This document shows, one piece after another, positions 1 to 8,576 of a stretch of 59,479 nt of DNA. The notes under the pieces are model-generated. The model saw only the letters and a program-made list of their open reading frames with translations, was not told the DNA's origin and did not search any database. Position 1 is the stretch's first letter; every line of letters begins with the position of its first letter. The stretch lies in the NCBI RefSeq assembly GCF_014360585.1, contig NZ_JACIXG010000026.1:1-59479 (forward strand), written 5' to 3'. The position numbers and the translations under genes are program-made. Source of the stretch: Nocardioides sp. (lineage in GTDB: Bacteria > Actinomycetota > Actinomycetes > Propionibacteriales > Nocardioidaceae).

Positions 1-52
1 GTTGCACTCGTATCCAAATTTTACCGGGGTGTGCGGACTGGTTTGCCATTTT

Positions 53-76
53 GCGCACCCTTGGCAGCACACCGCC
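53..76. repeat. single arm of the DUF559-associated palindrome
   Basis: This stretch reads GCGCACCCTTGGCAGCACAC followed by CGCC. It matches, with one or two substitutions, one arm of the near-perfect palindrome at 1034-1077 on the other side of the DUF559 gene. It lies just past the stop codon of that gene, so the gene is bracketed by related sequence. The first 79 bases hold no other gene that I can see. Confidence 0.6.
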
Positions 77-79
77 GGG

Positions 80-997
80 TTAGGCGGCTTTTGGCACTCC
101 TAGTCTTCGCAGGTCGCGGGCCAGGCGCTGTGGCTCGTCGCGGATCTCACGTGTCGTGCACCGGACGATGACGCGGTCCGGCGCGGACAGGGCGCGCTGC
201 CGGGCCAGATCGTCCTCCCAGTGCTCGACCTCCATGTGGAAGCCGCCATCGATCTCGAGCACGAGCAACCGCCCATCGGGAAGCGGCCACTCGCAGTCGG
301 TGTAGCGCACCCTGCCGTCGCTGTCGCGGCGCTTCGTCTGCTGCGCCGGTCTCGCGATCCCGAATCGGCGGCACATCCGCCTGAACTCCATCTCCGACAG
401 CGACTGAGCACCCTCGCTCATCTCAGCCAGAGCCCTTCGGAACAGCGGGGCCTTGCGCAACGGCTTGAGGTCCCTGAGCCAGGCGGCGAGCGACTCCGGA
501 GTCGTCAACCGCTGCTGGACCACTGCGGCCAGGACCCCCTGCGACGTACGGTCGCTGCGTTCCTGAGCCGCCCACATCAGGGCCGCCGGTTCGAGCTTCA
601 TCAGCGGCAGCTCGCTCGACGTCGACCTGAACGAGTCGATCGCCTTCCGGGTGCGCACGAAGTCGATGCCGTCGAGCGGCTCCTGGATGTCGTCGCCGTA
701 CGGAACGAGCACCGTGATCGTCTCACGGTGCCAGTTGGCCAACTTGTGCGCCTCGGCAGCGGTGAGACCGCCGACCAACGCCCGCGGCCCACCCTGGAGC
801 ACGCCCAACCACATCAGCTGGTCACGGGACATCGAGCCCGTGAAGGTGCTGATCACGGTCGAAGACCGCTCCACCCACCGCTCCGCGGCGAGCTGGTTGC
901 GCACGCGCCACCGTGAGATCCCGAGCGCACGCAGCTGCGCCCGAGTGACCAGCCCGCCCTGCCGCGCCGCCAGGAGAAGCACATCGAAATCCGCCAT
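80..997 (-). CDS. DUF559-family nuclease-like protein with AbiEi-type N-terminal domain
   Basis: A 305-residue protein. Roughly residues 5-50 (GGLVTRAQLRALGISRWRVR) look like the winged-helix domain annotated as AbiEi/type IV antitoxin N-terminus. The last ~90 residues carry the DUF559 signature: a PLPDG segment, then LVLEIDGGFHMEVEHW and DDLARQR, the E-x-D...H...W...D..R pattern of a Vsr-like PD-(D/E)XK fold. ATG at 997 is chosen because the alternative GTG at 1075 lies inside the upstream palindrome. These proteins are common in actinobacteria and usually stand alone; their function is not established. An antitoxin role is not supported because no toxin gene is adjacent. Nuclease chemistry is inferred from the fold only. 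Confidence 0.75.
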   Translation of the reverse strand: MADFDVLLLAARQGGLVTRAQLRALGISRWRVRNQLAAERWVERSSTVISTFTGSMSRDQLMWLGVLQGGPRALVGGLTAAEAHKLANWHRETITVLVPYGDDIQEPLDGIDFVRTRKAIDSFRSTSSELPLMKLEPAALMWAAQERSDRTSQGVLAAVVQQRLTTPESLAAWLRDLKPLRKAPLFRRALAEMSEGAQSLSEMEFRRMCRRFGIARPAQQTKRRDSDGRVRYTDCEWPLPDGRLLVLEIDGGFHMEVEHWEDDLARQRALSAPDRVIVRCTTREIRDEPQRLARDLRRLGVPKAA

Positions 998-1033
998 ACG
1001 GTCACGCTGCCAGCCCCCACCGACATTTTCGCG

Positions 1034-1077
1034 GTGTGCTGCCAGGGGTGCGCTATGGCGCACTCCTGGCAGCACAC
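1034..1077. repeat. 44-bp palindrome upstream of the DUF559 gene
   Basis: The left arm, GTGTGCTGCCAGGGGTGCGC (1034-1053), and the right arm (1058-1077) are reverse complements with one mismatch in 20, separated by the loop TATG. It fills most of the gap between the GNAT stop and the DUF559 start. It could terminate the upstream ABC-F/GNAT operon, but no T-run follows on the minus strand. A related single arm lies beyond the other end of the DUF559 gene. Confidence 0.85.
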
Positions 1078-1081
1078 GACG

Positions 1082-2095
1082 TCATTTCTGGGTGCTGCAC
1101 AGCCACTCGATCGGCTCGAAGCCCATGGCCTCGTTGACCTGGATCATGTGGGCGTTCACCTCGGCGTTGTAGGTCGTCAGGGTCGGCGCCTCGGGACGCT
1201 CGGACTGGAGCAGCCTGAGGTTGGCGACCTTCACCGCCAGCCCGAGCCGGTGGCCCCGGTGAGCCTTCTCGACCAGGGTGCCCCACTGATAGCTCTTGCC
1301 GTCCATGCTGGAGTAGCCGATCACCGTGTAGGCCACCACCCGGCCCTCGGCATCCAGCGCCACCGAGTGGTAGAGGGTCCGCTTCTGGGCCTCGACCAGC
1401 TCCTCCATCTCGCGCACCTTCGCCACATCGGGCTCTGGCGCCTCGACGTCCAGGTCGCCGGTCGGCGCCTCGGTCTCCAGGCTGGCGTCGAGCACCGCCC
1501 AGCTCTCGACGATGTCGTCGGGTACCCGGCCGACCCAGGACCGCAGCGTGTAGGAGCCGTGCCGCTCGGCGGCCTGCGCCGCCAGTCGGTCGAGGACGTC
1601 GCCCGGCACCGGGAGCCGCAGCAGGCGGCGTACCTCGACCAGCGCAGCCGCATAGCCCCGGGCGAGCCCGAACTCCCGTCCCGGCGAGCCCTCACCGCTC
1701 GACCCGAGCGACCAGGGCCACCAGACCTCGCCCGTCAGCGACGTACGCCCCTGGGCCCGCGCCGCCGCCTCGACATGGTCGAGCAGGCTGGTGCCATGGC
1801 CCTGCCGGCGGTGGGCCGGCAGCACCGCCACCACGAGCGTCGCCCGGTGGAGGTTGTGGGTCAGCGGCATGGCCATCCAGGCGGCGGCGACCACCTCCTC
1901 ACCGACACGGCCGGCGTACGCCCTCCGGTCGGTCTTCGCGGTCTCCTGCTGCAGCTCGACGCGCAGCTCCTCACGTGCCCACAGGTCCGCGTCGGGGCCA
2001 CGCACGTCCAGCCACGACTGGGTCATCACGTCGTACCACGCGTCGAAGGCGTCCCCTTCGAACGGATCCACCCGCTCGACCACCAGCTCACTCAT
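1082..2095 (-). CDS. GNAT-family N-acetyltransferase, probably two tandem GNAT domains
   Basis: A 337-residue protein starting MSELVVERVDPF. The N-terminal half has a classic acetyl-CoA pyrophosphate loop (VVAVLPAHRRQGHGTSLL, about residues 85-105). The C-terminal half has a second, weaker one (EKAHRGHRLGLAVKVANLRLL, about residues 285-305) followed by YNAEVNAHMIQVNEAMGF, the usual end of a GNAT fold. The ATG overlaps the stop of the ABC-F gene by 4 bp (ATGA), so the two are translationally coupled. The substrate cannot be read from sequence. Coupling to an ABC-F ATPase hints at an antibiotic-related role, but that is inference. Confidence 0.85.
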   Translation of the reverse strand: MSELVVERVDPFEGDAFDAWYDVMTQSWLDVRGPDADLWAREELRVELQQETAKTDRRAYAGRVGEEVVAAAWMAMPLTHNLHRATLVVAVLPAHRRQGHGTSLLDHVEAAARAQGRTSLTGEVWWPWSLGSSGEGSPGREFGLARGYAAALVEVRRLLRLPVPGDVLDRLAAQAAERHGSYTLRSWVGRVPDDIVESWAVLDASLETEAPTGDLDVEAPEPDVAKVREMEELVEAQKRTLYHSVALDAEGRVVAYTVIGYSSMDGKSYQWGTLVEKAHRGHRLGLAVKVANLRLLQSERPEAPTLTTYNAEVNAHMIQVNEAMGFEPIEWLCSTQK

Positions 2096-3807
2096 CGTGA
2101 CCTCTCCACTCTCGTCTCGTCCCAGACCGGCTCCGGGGACTCGTAGACGTCTCCGTCCGCGCCGTAGACCAGGAACCGGTCGAAGCCACGGGCGAACCAG
2201 CGGTCGTGGGTGACCGCGACGACCGTGCCGTCGAACGACTCCAGCCCGGCCTCGAGAGCCTCGGCCGACTGAACGTCGAGGTTGTCGGTCGGCTCGTCGA
2301 GCAGCAGCAGGGTGGCACCGCTCAGCTCGAGCAGGAGGATCTGGAAACGCGCCTGCTGCCCGCCCGAGAGCGACTCGAAGGTCTGCTCGGAGGCGTGGGC
2401 GAGCTCGTAGCGGTCGAGGACCCGCGAGGCCGCCTCGCGACCCATCCCCGAACGCCCGCGCCCGTCGGGCGTGGCCTCCCCACGGTGGAGGATGTCGAGC
2501 AACGTACGCCCCACCAGCTCCGGATGGGCATGGGTCTGGACGAACCAGCCCGGCCGCACACGGGCGCCGAGCTTGGCCTTCCCACGGTGGCGTACCGGTT
2601 CGATGGGGGTGTCCTCGACCGGGCGATGCTCCACGTCCGGGTCGGTGCCGCCGCGGGCGAGCAGCCGCAGGAAGTGGGACTTGCCCGAGCCGTTGGAGCC
2701 CAGCACAGCAACCCGCTCGCCGTACCAGACCTCCAGGTCGAACGGCTTCATCAGTCCGCTGAGCTCGAGCGCCTCGCAGACCACCGCCCGCTTGCCGGTC
2801 CGGCCGCCGCGCAGCCGCATCTGCACCGCCTGCTCTCGGGGCTGCTCGACGGGCGGGCCGGCCTCCTCGAACTTCCGGAGTCGGGTCTGGGCCGCTCGGT
2901 ATTGGCTGGACATCCCGTCGTTGTACTCCGACTTGACCTTCAGCCGCAGGACCAGCGCTTTGATCTTGGCGTGCTCCTCGTCCCAGCGACGGCGCTGCTC
3001 CTCGAACCGCAGGAACCGGTCCTTGCGGGCCTCGTGGTAGGAGGCGAACCCACCAGGGTGGGTCCACGTGCTGTTGCCGGCGCCGGACGCGCCGAGCTCG
3101 ACCGTGACCACCCTGGTCGCGGTGTTGTCCAGCAGCTCACGGTCGTGACTGACGTAGAGGATCGTCTTCGGAGACTCCCGGATGCGCTGCTCGAGCCAGA
3201 TCTTGCCGGGCACGTCGAGGAAGTTGTCCGGCTCGTCGAGGAGCAGCACCTCGTCGGGGCCGCGCAGCAGATACTCGAGCACCAGCCGCTTCTGCTCGCC
3301 GCCCGACAGGGTGTCCAGGGAGCGGTAGCGGGCGCGGTCGTAGGGGACGCCGAGCCCGGCCATGGTGCACACGTCCCAGACGACCTCGAGGTCGTAGCCG
3401 CCGGCGTCGGCGTACTCGGCCAGCGCGGTCGCGTACCGCATCTGCAGCCGCTCCTCCTCCGAGGACATCAGCTCCAGCTCGCAGGCCTCCACTGCTGCCG
3501 CCGCCTCGCGCACCCGCGCGGGCGCCACGGAGAGCAGCAGCTCACCGACGGTCGAGGAGCCCTTGCCCACCATCTGCCGCATCACGCCGAGGCCGCCCGA
3601 GCGAACCACGGATCCGGTCGTCGGGGTCAGCTCCCCGGTGACGATCCGCAGCAGCGTGGTCTTTCCGGCGCCGTTGGCACCGACCAACGCCACCTTCGCG
3701 CCCTCCCCCACCCGGAAGGAGACGTCGTCGAGAAGCACTCGCCCATCAGGCAGCTGGAACCGCACTCCAGCAACGTCCACATGTCCCACAGCCGTCCAGT
3801 CTGGCAT
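2092..3807 (-). CDS. ABC-F family ATP-binding cassette protein
   Basis: A 571-residue soluble protein with two ATPase domains and no membrane segments, as in ABC-F factors that act on ribosomes. Domain 1 has Walker A GANGAGKTT, signature LSGGEQKR and Walker B LLLDEPDNF followed by YVSHDRELL. A charged helical linker (ARKDRFLRFEEQRRRWDEEH and onward) follows. Domain 2 has GSNGSGKSH, LSGGQQAR and LLLDEPTDNLD with AVTHDRWF. The ATG at 3807 (MPDWTAVGHVDV) is preferred over an upstream in-frame start at 3879 because homology begins there. It is divergent from the hydrolase at 3896. Whether it is a resistance factor or a general translation factor cannot be decided. Confidence 0.93.
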   Translation of the reverse strand: MPDWTAVGHVDVAGVRFQLPDGRVLLDDVSFRVGEGAKVALVGANGAGKTTLLRIVTGELTPTTGSVVRSGGLGVMRQMVGKGSSTVGELLLSVAPARVREAAAAVEACELELMSSEEERLQMRYATALAEYADAGGYDLEVVWDVCTMAGLGVPYDRARYRSLDTLSGGEQKRLVLEYLLRGPDEVLLLDEPDNFLDVPGKIWLEQRIRESPKTILYVSHDRELLDNTATRVVTVELGASGAGNSTWTHPGGFASYHEARKDRFLRFEEQRRRWDEEHAKIKALVLRLKVKSEYNDGMSSQYRAAQTRLRKFEEAGPPVEQPREQAVQMRLRGGRTGKRAVVCEALELSGLMKPFDLEVWYGERVAVLGSNGSGKSHFLRLLARGGTDPDVEHRPVEDTPIEPVRHRGKAKLGARVRPGWFVQTHAHPELVGRTLLDILHRGEATPDGRGRSGMGREAASRVLDRYELAHASEQTFESLSGGQQARFQILLLELSGATLLLLDEPTDNLDVQSAEALEAGLESFDGTVVAVTHDRWFARGFDRFLVYGADGDVYESPEPVWDETRVERSR

Positions 3808-3895
3808 CCGTGTCGAATGGTTATTCCGGCCCGGTTGGGTCGAAACGGTCCCATCAGTAGAACGTGATGCTCGACACATTTCAGCGAATACCGAT

Positions 3896-4822
3896 ATGAC
3901 TTACGCCATGCCTCCGCTCGACAGCCAGATCGCCGACCTGCTCACTCTCTACGCGTTGGGCGAGCCCCTGGAGTCGTACGACCCGCCGACGGCACGAGCG
4001 CTCTTCCGCGCATTGAGCGAGGGCGTTCCACTTCCACCGGTCGCCTCGGTCGAGAGCTCGGTGATCCCAGGTCCGGCCGGCGACCTGGACGTACGCATCT
4101 ATCGGCCCACCACCGAGGGGCCGCTGCCGACGATCGTGATGTTCCACGGCGGCGGCTGGGTCGTCGGCGACCTCGACACCCACGAGGACCAGGCCCGCAA
4201 CCTTGCCTCCAACTGCGACGCCGTGGTCGTCTCCGTCGACTACCGCCTCGCACCTGAGCATCCCTTCCCCGCCGCCTACGACGACGCGCTGGCGGCCGCC
4301 CGCTGGGTCAGCGACAACGCGGCGACGCTCGGGGGTGATGGCCGGGTGGCTGTCGCCGGCGACAGCGCCGGCGGCAATCTGTCGACCGTGGTCGCCCAGG
4401 TCTTCCGGGCCGAGGGGCGCGAGCTCGCCGGCCAGCTGCTGATCTACCCGGCGACGGACATGACCAGCGGCTACCCCTCCTACGCGGAGAACGGCCACGG
4501 CTACTTCCTCGAGCTGCCGACGATGAAGTGGTTCTCCGACAACTATGTCGGTGGCGGCGACCGCGCCGACCCGCGGATCAGCCCGATCAAGGGCAACCTG
4601 GAGGGTCTGGCCCCGGCGGTCGTGGTGACCGCGGAGTTCGACCCGCTGCGCGATGAGGGCATCGCGTACGCCAAGGCGCTGGAGAGCTCAGGGGTTCCCA
4701 CCACCTACATGCACTGCGACGGTCTCATCCACGGCTTCTTCGCCATGGGGCAGCATTCGCAGACGGCACAGCTCGCGATCGAGGAGACGTGCGCGCTGTT
4801 CCGGGCCGTGCTCCACGGGTGA
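3896..4822 (+). CDS. alpha/beta hydrolase, hormone-sensitive-lipase (HSL) family
   Basis: About 308 residues. The HGGGWV oxyanion-hole motif, the nucleophile elbow GDSAGGNLS, the acid segment EFDPLRDEG and the C-terminal HGFF supply the Ser-Asp-His triad of family IV (HSL) esterases acting on short acyl esters. ATG at 3896 (MTYAMPPLDSQ) is chosen; the ATG at 3908 is a possible alternative, and neither has a strong Shine-Dalgarno sequence. The P450 gene follows 95 bp downstream on the same strand, so a shared substrate pathway is possible but unproven. Confidence 0.9.
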   Translation: MTYAMPPLDSQIADLLTLYALGEPLESYDPPTARALFRALSEGVPLPPVASVESSVIPGPAGDLDVRIYRPTTEGPLPTIVMFHGGGWVVGDLDTHEDQARNLASNCDAVVVSVDYRLAPEHPFPAAYDDALAAARWVSDNAATLGGDGRVAVAGDSAGGNLSTVVAQVFRAEGRELAGQLLIYPATDMTSGYPSYAENGHGYFLELPTMKWFSDNYVGGGDRADPRISPIKGNLEGLAPAVVVTAEFDPLRDEGIAYAKALESSGVPTTYMHCDGLIHGFFAMGQHSQTAQLAIEETCALFRAVLHG

Positions 4823-4917
4823 TCCCTTAGGTGTGCCCCAGGGGTGATCGAGGACATACCGTGAAACCAGGGGTATTCCTGATGACCGTGCCCTGACGAT
4901 GGGTCAGACTGGGCCGC

Positions 4918-6258
4918 ATGCAGATTGCTGCCCAGGTACGTTCCTCTCTAGGGGCGATGACGCGACCGCTGACCGAGCGGGTCCGCAAGCTCGCCCTGCA
5001 GTTCGCGATGCGGGGCAAGGAGTCGCCGATCCCCGACATCACCACGCTGCGCAAGATCCCCGAGCACCTGACCTTTCCGCTGCTCCGTGACGGCGTCGAC
5101 CCGGTGCCGATGCTCGCCGAGAGCCGTGAGCAGGCGCCGGTCACCAAGCTCGGCTCGGTGCTCGGGCTCGACATCGTGCTGGTCACCGGCCATGCCGAGT
5201 CCAAGCACGTGCTGGCCGACAAGACCGCGTACTCCAACGACATGCGCCACCTGCTCGGCACCCGCAAGCGCTCCGACGCCGAGAGCATCGGCGGCCTCGG
5301 CATGACCGACCCGCCCGACCACACGAAGCTCCGCGGGCTGCTGACGCCGGAGTTCACCATGCGGCGCCTGGGTCGCCTCACCGAGATGATCGACCGGATC
5401 GTCACCAACGCCCTCGACGACATGGAGGCCCACGGCCCCGAGGTCGACCTGGTCCAGCACTTCGGCTTCGAGATCCCGTTCCGGGTGATCTGCGAGCTGC
5501 TGGGCATGCCCGAGGACGTACGCGAGGAGTTCCACAAGCTCGGCATGGCCCGGTTCGACCTGTCGGAGGGCAGCGCCGGCTCCTTCGGCGCCGCCACCGA
5601 GACCCGGACGTTCCTCATCGAGCAGGTCCGCCAGCAGCGCGCCAACCCGGGCGAGGGCATGATCGGCGAGATCATCCGCAACAAGGGCTCGGAGTACGAC
5701 GACGTCGAGCTCGGCGGCCTCGCCGACGGCGTCTTCCTCGGGGGCTACGAGACCTCCGCCTCGATGCTCTCCATGGGCGCCTACGTCCTGATGCAGAACC
5801 CCGAGGCGTACGAGATCCTGCGCTCAGGCGAGCGGGCCGGGGTCGACAAGGTCGTCGAGGAGCTGCTCCGCTACCTGTGCCCGGTGCAGCTCGCCTTCCC
5901 GCGGTTCGCCCGCGAGGACCACGACCTCTTCGGTCTGCCGGTCAAGAAGGGCGCCGTCGTCCTGGTCAGCCTGACCGGGGCCAACCGCGACCCTGCGGTG
6001 GTTCCGAAGCCGGAGCAGTTCGACCTCCGCAACGCCGACACGATGCACTTCGCCTTCGGCCACGGCATGCACCGCTGCGTCGGCGCCGAGCTGGCCCGCA
6101 TGGAGCTCCGTGCCGCCCTCACCGGCCTCGCCCGCCGGTTCCCCGACCTGGCCATGGCCACCGACGACCCCGGCGCCCTCGGCTGGCGCGACCTCTCGGT
6201 CGTCTACAGCCTCGACCGCCTCCCGGTCCGGCTGGCCAAGGACCTCGTCCCGGTCTGA
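4918..6258 (+). CDS. cytochrome P450
   Basis: A 446-residue soluble P450. Visible motifs are the I-helix GGYETSAS (in place of AGxxT), the K-helix EELLRY (ExxR), a PERF-type region PEQFDLRNAD, and the heme-binding loop FGHGMHRCVGAELARME with the axial cysteine. The TDPPDHTKLRGLLTPEF segment is the bacterial class I C-helix hallmark. Electrons would come from a ferredoxin and reductase, none of which is encoded nearby. It ends 9 bp before the convergent methyltransferase gene. The start could also be the in-frame ATG 13 codons further in (MTRPLTERV). The substrate is unknown. Confidence 0.95.
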   Translation: MQIAAQVRSSLGAMTRPLTERVRKLALQFAMRGKESPIPDITTLRKIPEHLTFPLLRDGVDPVPMLAESREQAPVTKLGSVLGLDIVLVTGHAESKHVLADKTAYSNDMRHLLGTRKRSDAESIGGLGMTDPPDHTKLRGLLTPEFTMRRLGRLTEMIDRIVTNALDDMEAHGPEVDLVQHFGFEIPFRVICELLGMPEDVREEFHKLGMARFDLSEGSAGSFGAATETRTFLIEQVRQQRANPGEGMIGEIIRNKGSEYDDVELGGLADGVFLGGYETSASMLSMGAYVLMQNPEAYEILRSGERAGVDKVVEELLRYLCPVQLAFPRFAREDHDLFGLPVKKGAVVLVSLTGANRDPAVVPKPEQFDLRNADTMHFAFGHGMHRCVGAELARMELRAALTGLARRFPDLAMATDDPGALGWRDLSVVYSLDRLPVRLAKDLVPV

Positions 6259-6267
6259 TCCTCGCTA

Positions 6268-6885
6268 TCAGCCGCGGCGGGTCTCGAGGACCCGGAACCC
6301 CTTGGCGCTGCCGATGCGGGTGGTGGGGTAGCCCTGCTCGGTGATCCAGCGCTGCAGCGAGTCGCCGCCGAGGTTCTTGCCGACGACCATGACCGCACGA
6401 CCACCGGGGGCGAGGCGTGGCAGCCAGGTGAGCAGGAGCTCGTGGAGGGCCGGCTTGCCGATCCGGATCGGCGGGTTGCTCCAGATCTCGTCGTACGTCA
6501 CCTCGGCGTCGACCTGGCCAGGTGTCCGCGCGACGTAGCGGTCTCCGAGACCGAGCTTGGCCGCGTTCTCGTTCGCCAGCAGGACCGCCCGCTCGTTGAC
6601 GTCGACCCCGGTGACGTACGCCTCCGGCACCGCGACCCCCAGCGCGAGCCCGATCACGCCGTAGCCGCAACCGAGGTCGAGGATCCGCGCGCCCGGCTTC
6701 AATGACGGCGGGTCGGTCTCCTTGAACAGCACCGAGGTGCCGATGTCCAGCCGCCCCTTGGCGAAGACCCCCGACCCGCTCACCAGGTCGAGATCAATGT
6801 CCCACACGGTCGTCGAGACCGGGATCCGCTCGAAGGCCACCGACGGGTCGGCGGAGAAGTAGTGCTCGTCATCGGTCCCGGTCAA
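6268..6885 (-). CDS. class I SAM-dependent methyltransferase, RsmC-like
   Basis: A 205-residue protein. The SAM-binding motif I is ILDLGCGYGVIGLALG, and the NPPIR motif (IWSNPPIRIGK) is typical of N2-guanine or N6-adenine methyltransferases of the small-subunit rRNA family (RsmC/RlmG, MTS domain). GRAVMVVGKNLGGDSL and a C-terminal GFRVLETRRG also match. It is shorter than E. coli RsmC because the N-terminal pseudo-domain is absent, as usual in actinobacteria. It overlaps truA by 17 bp, so two RNA-modification genes are coupled. The exact target nucleotide is inferred. Confidence 0.88.
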   Translation of the reverse strand: MTGTDDEHYFSADPSVAFERIPVSTTVWDIDLDLVSGSGVFAKGRLDIGTSVLFKETDPPSLKPGARILDLGCGYGVIGLALGVAVPEAYVTGVDVNERAVLLANENAAKLGLGDRYVARTPGQVDAEVTYDEIWSNPPIRIGKPALHELLLTWLPRLAPGGRAVMVVGKNLGGDSLQRWITEQGYPTTRIGSAKGFRVLETRRG

Positions 6886-7744
6886 GCTCGCTCGCCTCTC
6901 TGCGATTCATGGTGCGTTGGTGCTGGGCAGCCAGCATCTCGTCGGGCGGGTAGGCGACCTCTTCGAGGGTCAGCCCGTTGGCCGGCGCGATCGGGATCGA
7001 GGAGGACCGGGTGCGCGATGCCAGTGACTCCTTCGCCCAGGTGACGTCCTTGCGCCCCTCCCCGATCACCATCAGGCAGCCGACCAGGGATCGCACCATC
7101 GAGTGGCAGAAGGCGTCGGCGAGGACGGTCGCCTCGATGATCCCGTCGGGGCGTTGGTCCCAGGTGAGCTGGCGCAGGTCGCGGATGGTGGTCGCACCCT
7201 CGCGCGGCTTGCAGAAGGAGGCGAAGTCGTTGAGGCCGACGAGATCGGCGGAGGCGACGTTCATCGAGGACAGATCCAACCGCCGGGTCCGGTAGAGCAC
7301 GTGACCGCGCTGCAGGGGATCGACGTACGCCGGATCGTCCACGATCCGGTAGACATAGCGTCGCGACAGGGCCGAGAACCTGGCGTTGAACCCCTCCGGC
7401 GCCTCGGTCGCCCGGTGAACCCGCAGGTCAGCTGGGAGGATCCCGTTCAGGCGGCGCACCAGCGAGTCGAGCGGCGACTGCTCCGTCCGTCCCCGCGAGG
7501 ACTCGAGCACCTCTGCGTCGACGTCGAAGTGCGCGACCTGGCCGCGGGCGTGCACTCCCGAGTCCGTACGCCCCGCCACCGTCACCCACACCTGGGACCG
7601 ATCGTCGATCGCCGGCATCCGCAGGGCCGTCGCCAGCGCGTCCTGCAGCTCTCCCTGCACCGTGCGCAGCCCCGGCTGGGTCGCCCAGCCGTGGAACATG
7701 GTGCCGTCGTAGGCGAGGTCGATCCTGATACGCACGTCGCTCAT
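6869..7744 (-). CDS. truA: tRNA pseudouridine(38-40) synthase TruA
   Basis: A 291-residue protein that isomerises U38-40 in the anticodon arm. The catalytic aspartate lies in GRTDSGVHARGQVAHF. RIRIDLAYDGTMFHGWATQP at the N-terminus and ARFSALSRRYVYRI are also family hallmarks. The ATG at 7744 (MSDVRIRIDLAYDG) is chosen over far upstream in-frame starts that lack similarity. truA commonly follows rplQ in bacteria; here a gene on the opposite strand (7860-8528) separates them. Confidence 0.96.
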   Translation of the reverse strand: MSDVRIRIDLAYDGTMFHGWATQPGLRTVQGELQDALATALRMPAIDDRSQVWVTVAGRTDSGVHARGQVAHFDVDAEVLESSRGRTEQSPLDSLVRRLNGILPADLRVHRATEAPEGFNARFSALSRRYVYRIVDDPAYVDPLQRGHVLYRTRRLDLSSMNVASADLVGLNDFASFCKPREGATTIRDLRQLTWDQRPDGIIEATVLADAFCHSMVRSLVGCLMVIGEGRKDVTWAKESLASRTRSSSIPIAPANGLTLEEVAYPPDEMLAAQHQRTMNRREASELDRDR

Positions 7745-7859
7745 TGTCCCAGCAACACCGGCTCCGGACGGAATGCGCGAGGCAGCTTTCGCCGGACTCT
7801 GACCGTCGGCCCTCGAATGGAGTGGCCAAGCGGGCAGCGGATCCGACAGGCTGCCCGCC

Positions 7860-8528
7860 ATGAGCCACTCAGCGTCGCCTCCCCCACCGCCCCCGACGCC
7901 CCGCTCAGGGGCCGACGGCACCGGTAGCGCCGCTCGATCGACCAAGGCAGTCACCATCGCCGTGATCACCGCGGTGGTGCTCCTGCAGATCGGGATCGCC
8001 CTGATCGGCCTCGTCCTGGTCTACCTCCTCGGCGGCACCGCGGCCGCCATGACGATCGTCACCATCGTCACCATCGTGCTCAACGCGCTGCTGTATGCGG
8101 TGGTGGCAGGCGGCGCCGCAGTCATCGCACGCACCCCGACGGGCCGGCTCCTGGGCATCGCGCTGCCGATGCTCGCGTGGCTCTTGAACACCGTGCTCTG
8201 GCACGCCCTCGTCGAGCTGTTCCAGTTCTACAACCCGATCGTCGTCGGCCTGCTCGCACCGCTGGTCCTGCTGTTGGTCCTCGCCGGTTGGGGATGCGCC
8301 GCTTGGACCGGTCGCCGGTGGCTGATCGGGCTCCCGGTCACATATTTCCTGCTCATCGTGGTGCACGTGCCCCTGTCCCTCGCGGCGCCGCAGACGGTGT
8401 CTTTCGACAACTACGCCGCGGCGCAGCTGTTGTCGGCTCTGTCCGCCTTGGTGACGACGGTGGCCATGGTCCTCGGCGGGGTCGTCTGCTGGCTGCTGGC
8501 CCGATCGGAGCAGGAGGCCTGGAAATGA
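7860..8528 (+). CDS. hypothetical multi-pass membrane protein
   Basis: A 222-residue protein that I cannot assign to a named family. It has a proline-rich N-terminus (SPPPPPPTPRS) and then about five hydrophobic segments: near residues 32-56 and 58-82, an interrupted pair near 100-150, and one near 185-215. It is probably an integral membrane protein with a short cytoplasmic tail ending SEQEAWK. It sits on the opposite strand between rplQ and truA and converges on rplQ, sharing the terminator hairpin at 8533-8560. Confidence 0.75.
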   Translation: MSHSASPPPPPPTPRSGADGTGSAARSTKAVTIAVITAVVLLQIGIALIGLVLVYLLGGTAAAMTIVTIVTIVLNALLYAVVAGGAAVIARTPTGRLLGIALPMLAWLLNTVLWHALVELFQFYNPIVVGLLAPLVLLLVLAGWGCAAWTGRRWLIGLPVTYFLLIVVHVPLSLAAPQTVSFDNYAAAQLLSALSALVTTVAMVLGGVVCWLLARSEQEAWK

Positions 8529-8532
8529 CGGC

Positions 8533-8560
8533 GGCCCGTCACCCTCGCGGGTGACGGGCC
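8533..8560. terminator. bidirectional hairpin between the membrane gene and rplQ
   Basis: A perfect 12-bp stem (GGCCCGTCACCC and its complement) closes on the 4-base loop TCGC, between convergent genes. A weak T-rich run (ACTGTTTG) follows on the plus side. It is the likely terminator both for the plus-strand membrane gene and for the infA-rplQ operon. Confidence 0.8.
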
Positions 8561-8576
8561 ACTGTTTGAAACCAGA

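Noticed and set aside
80..997. DUF559 gene as half of a type IV toxin-antitoxin pair
   Set aside because: Only the N-terminal helix-turn-helix resembles AbiEi. No nucleotidyltransferase toxin (AbiEii) is adjacent, and the C-terminal part is DUF559.
1082..3067. A 661-codon open frame containing the GNAT protein and running upstream through the ABC-F gene
   Set aside because: Only the part from 2095 down has GNAT similarity. The rest is an Arg/Pro/Ala-rich shadow of the ABC-F gene in another frame.
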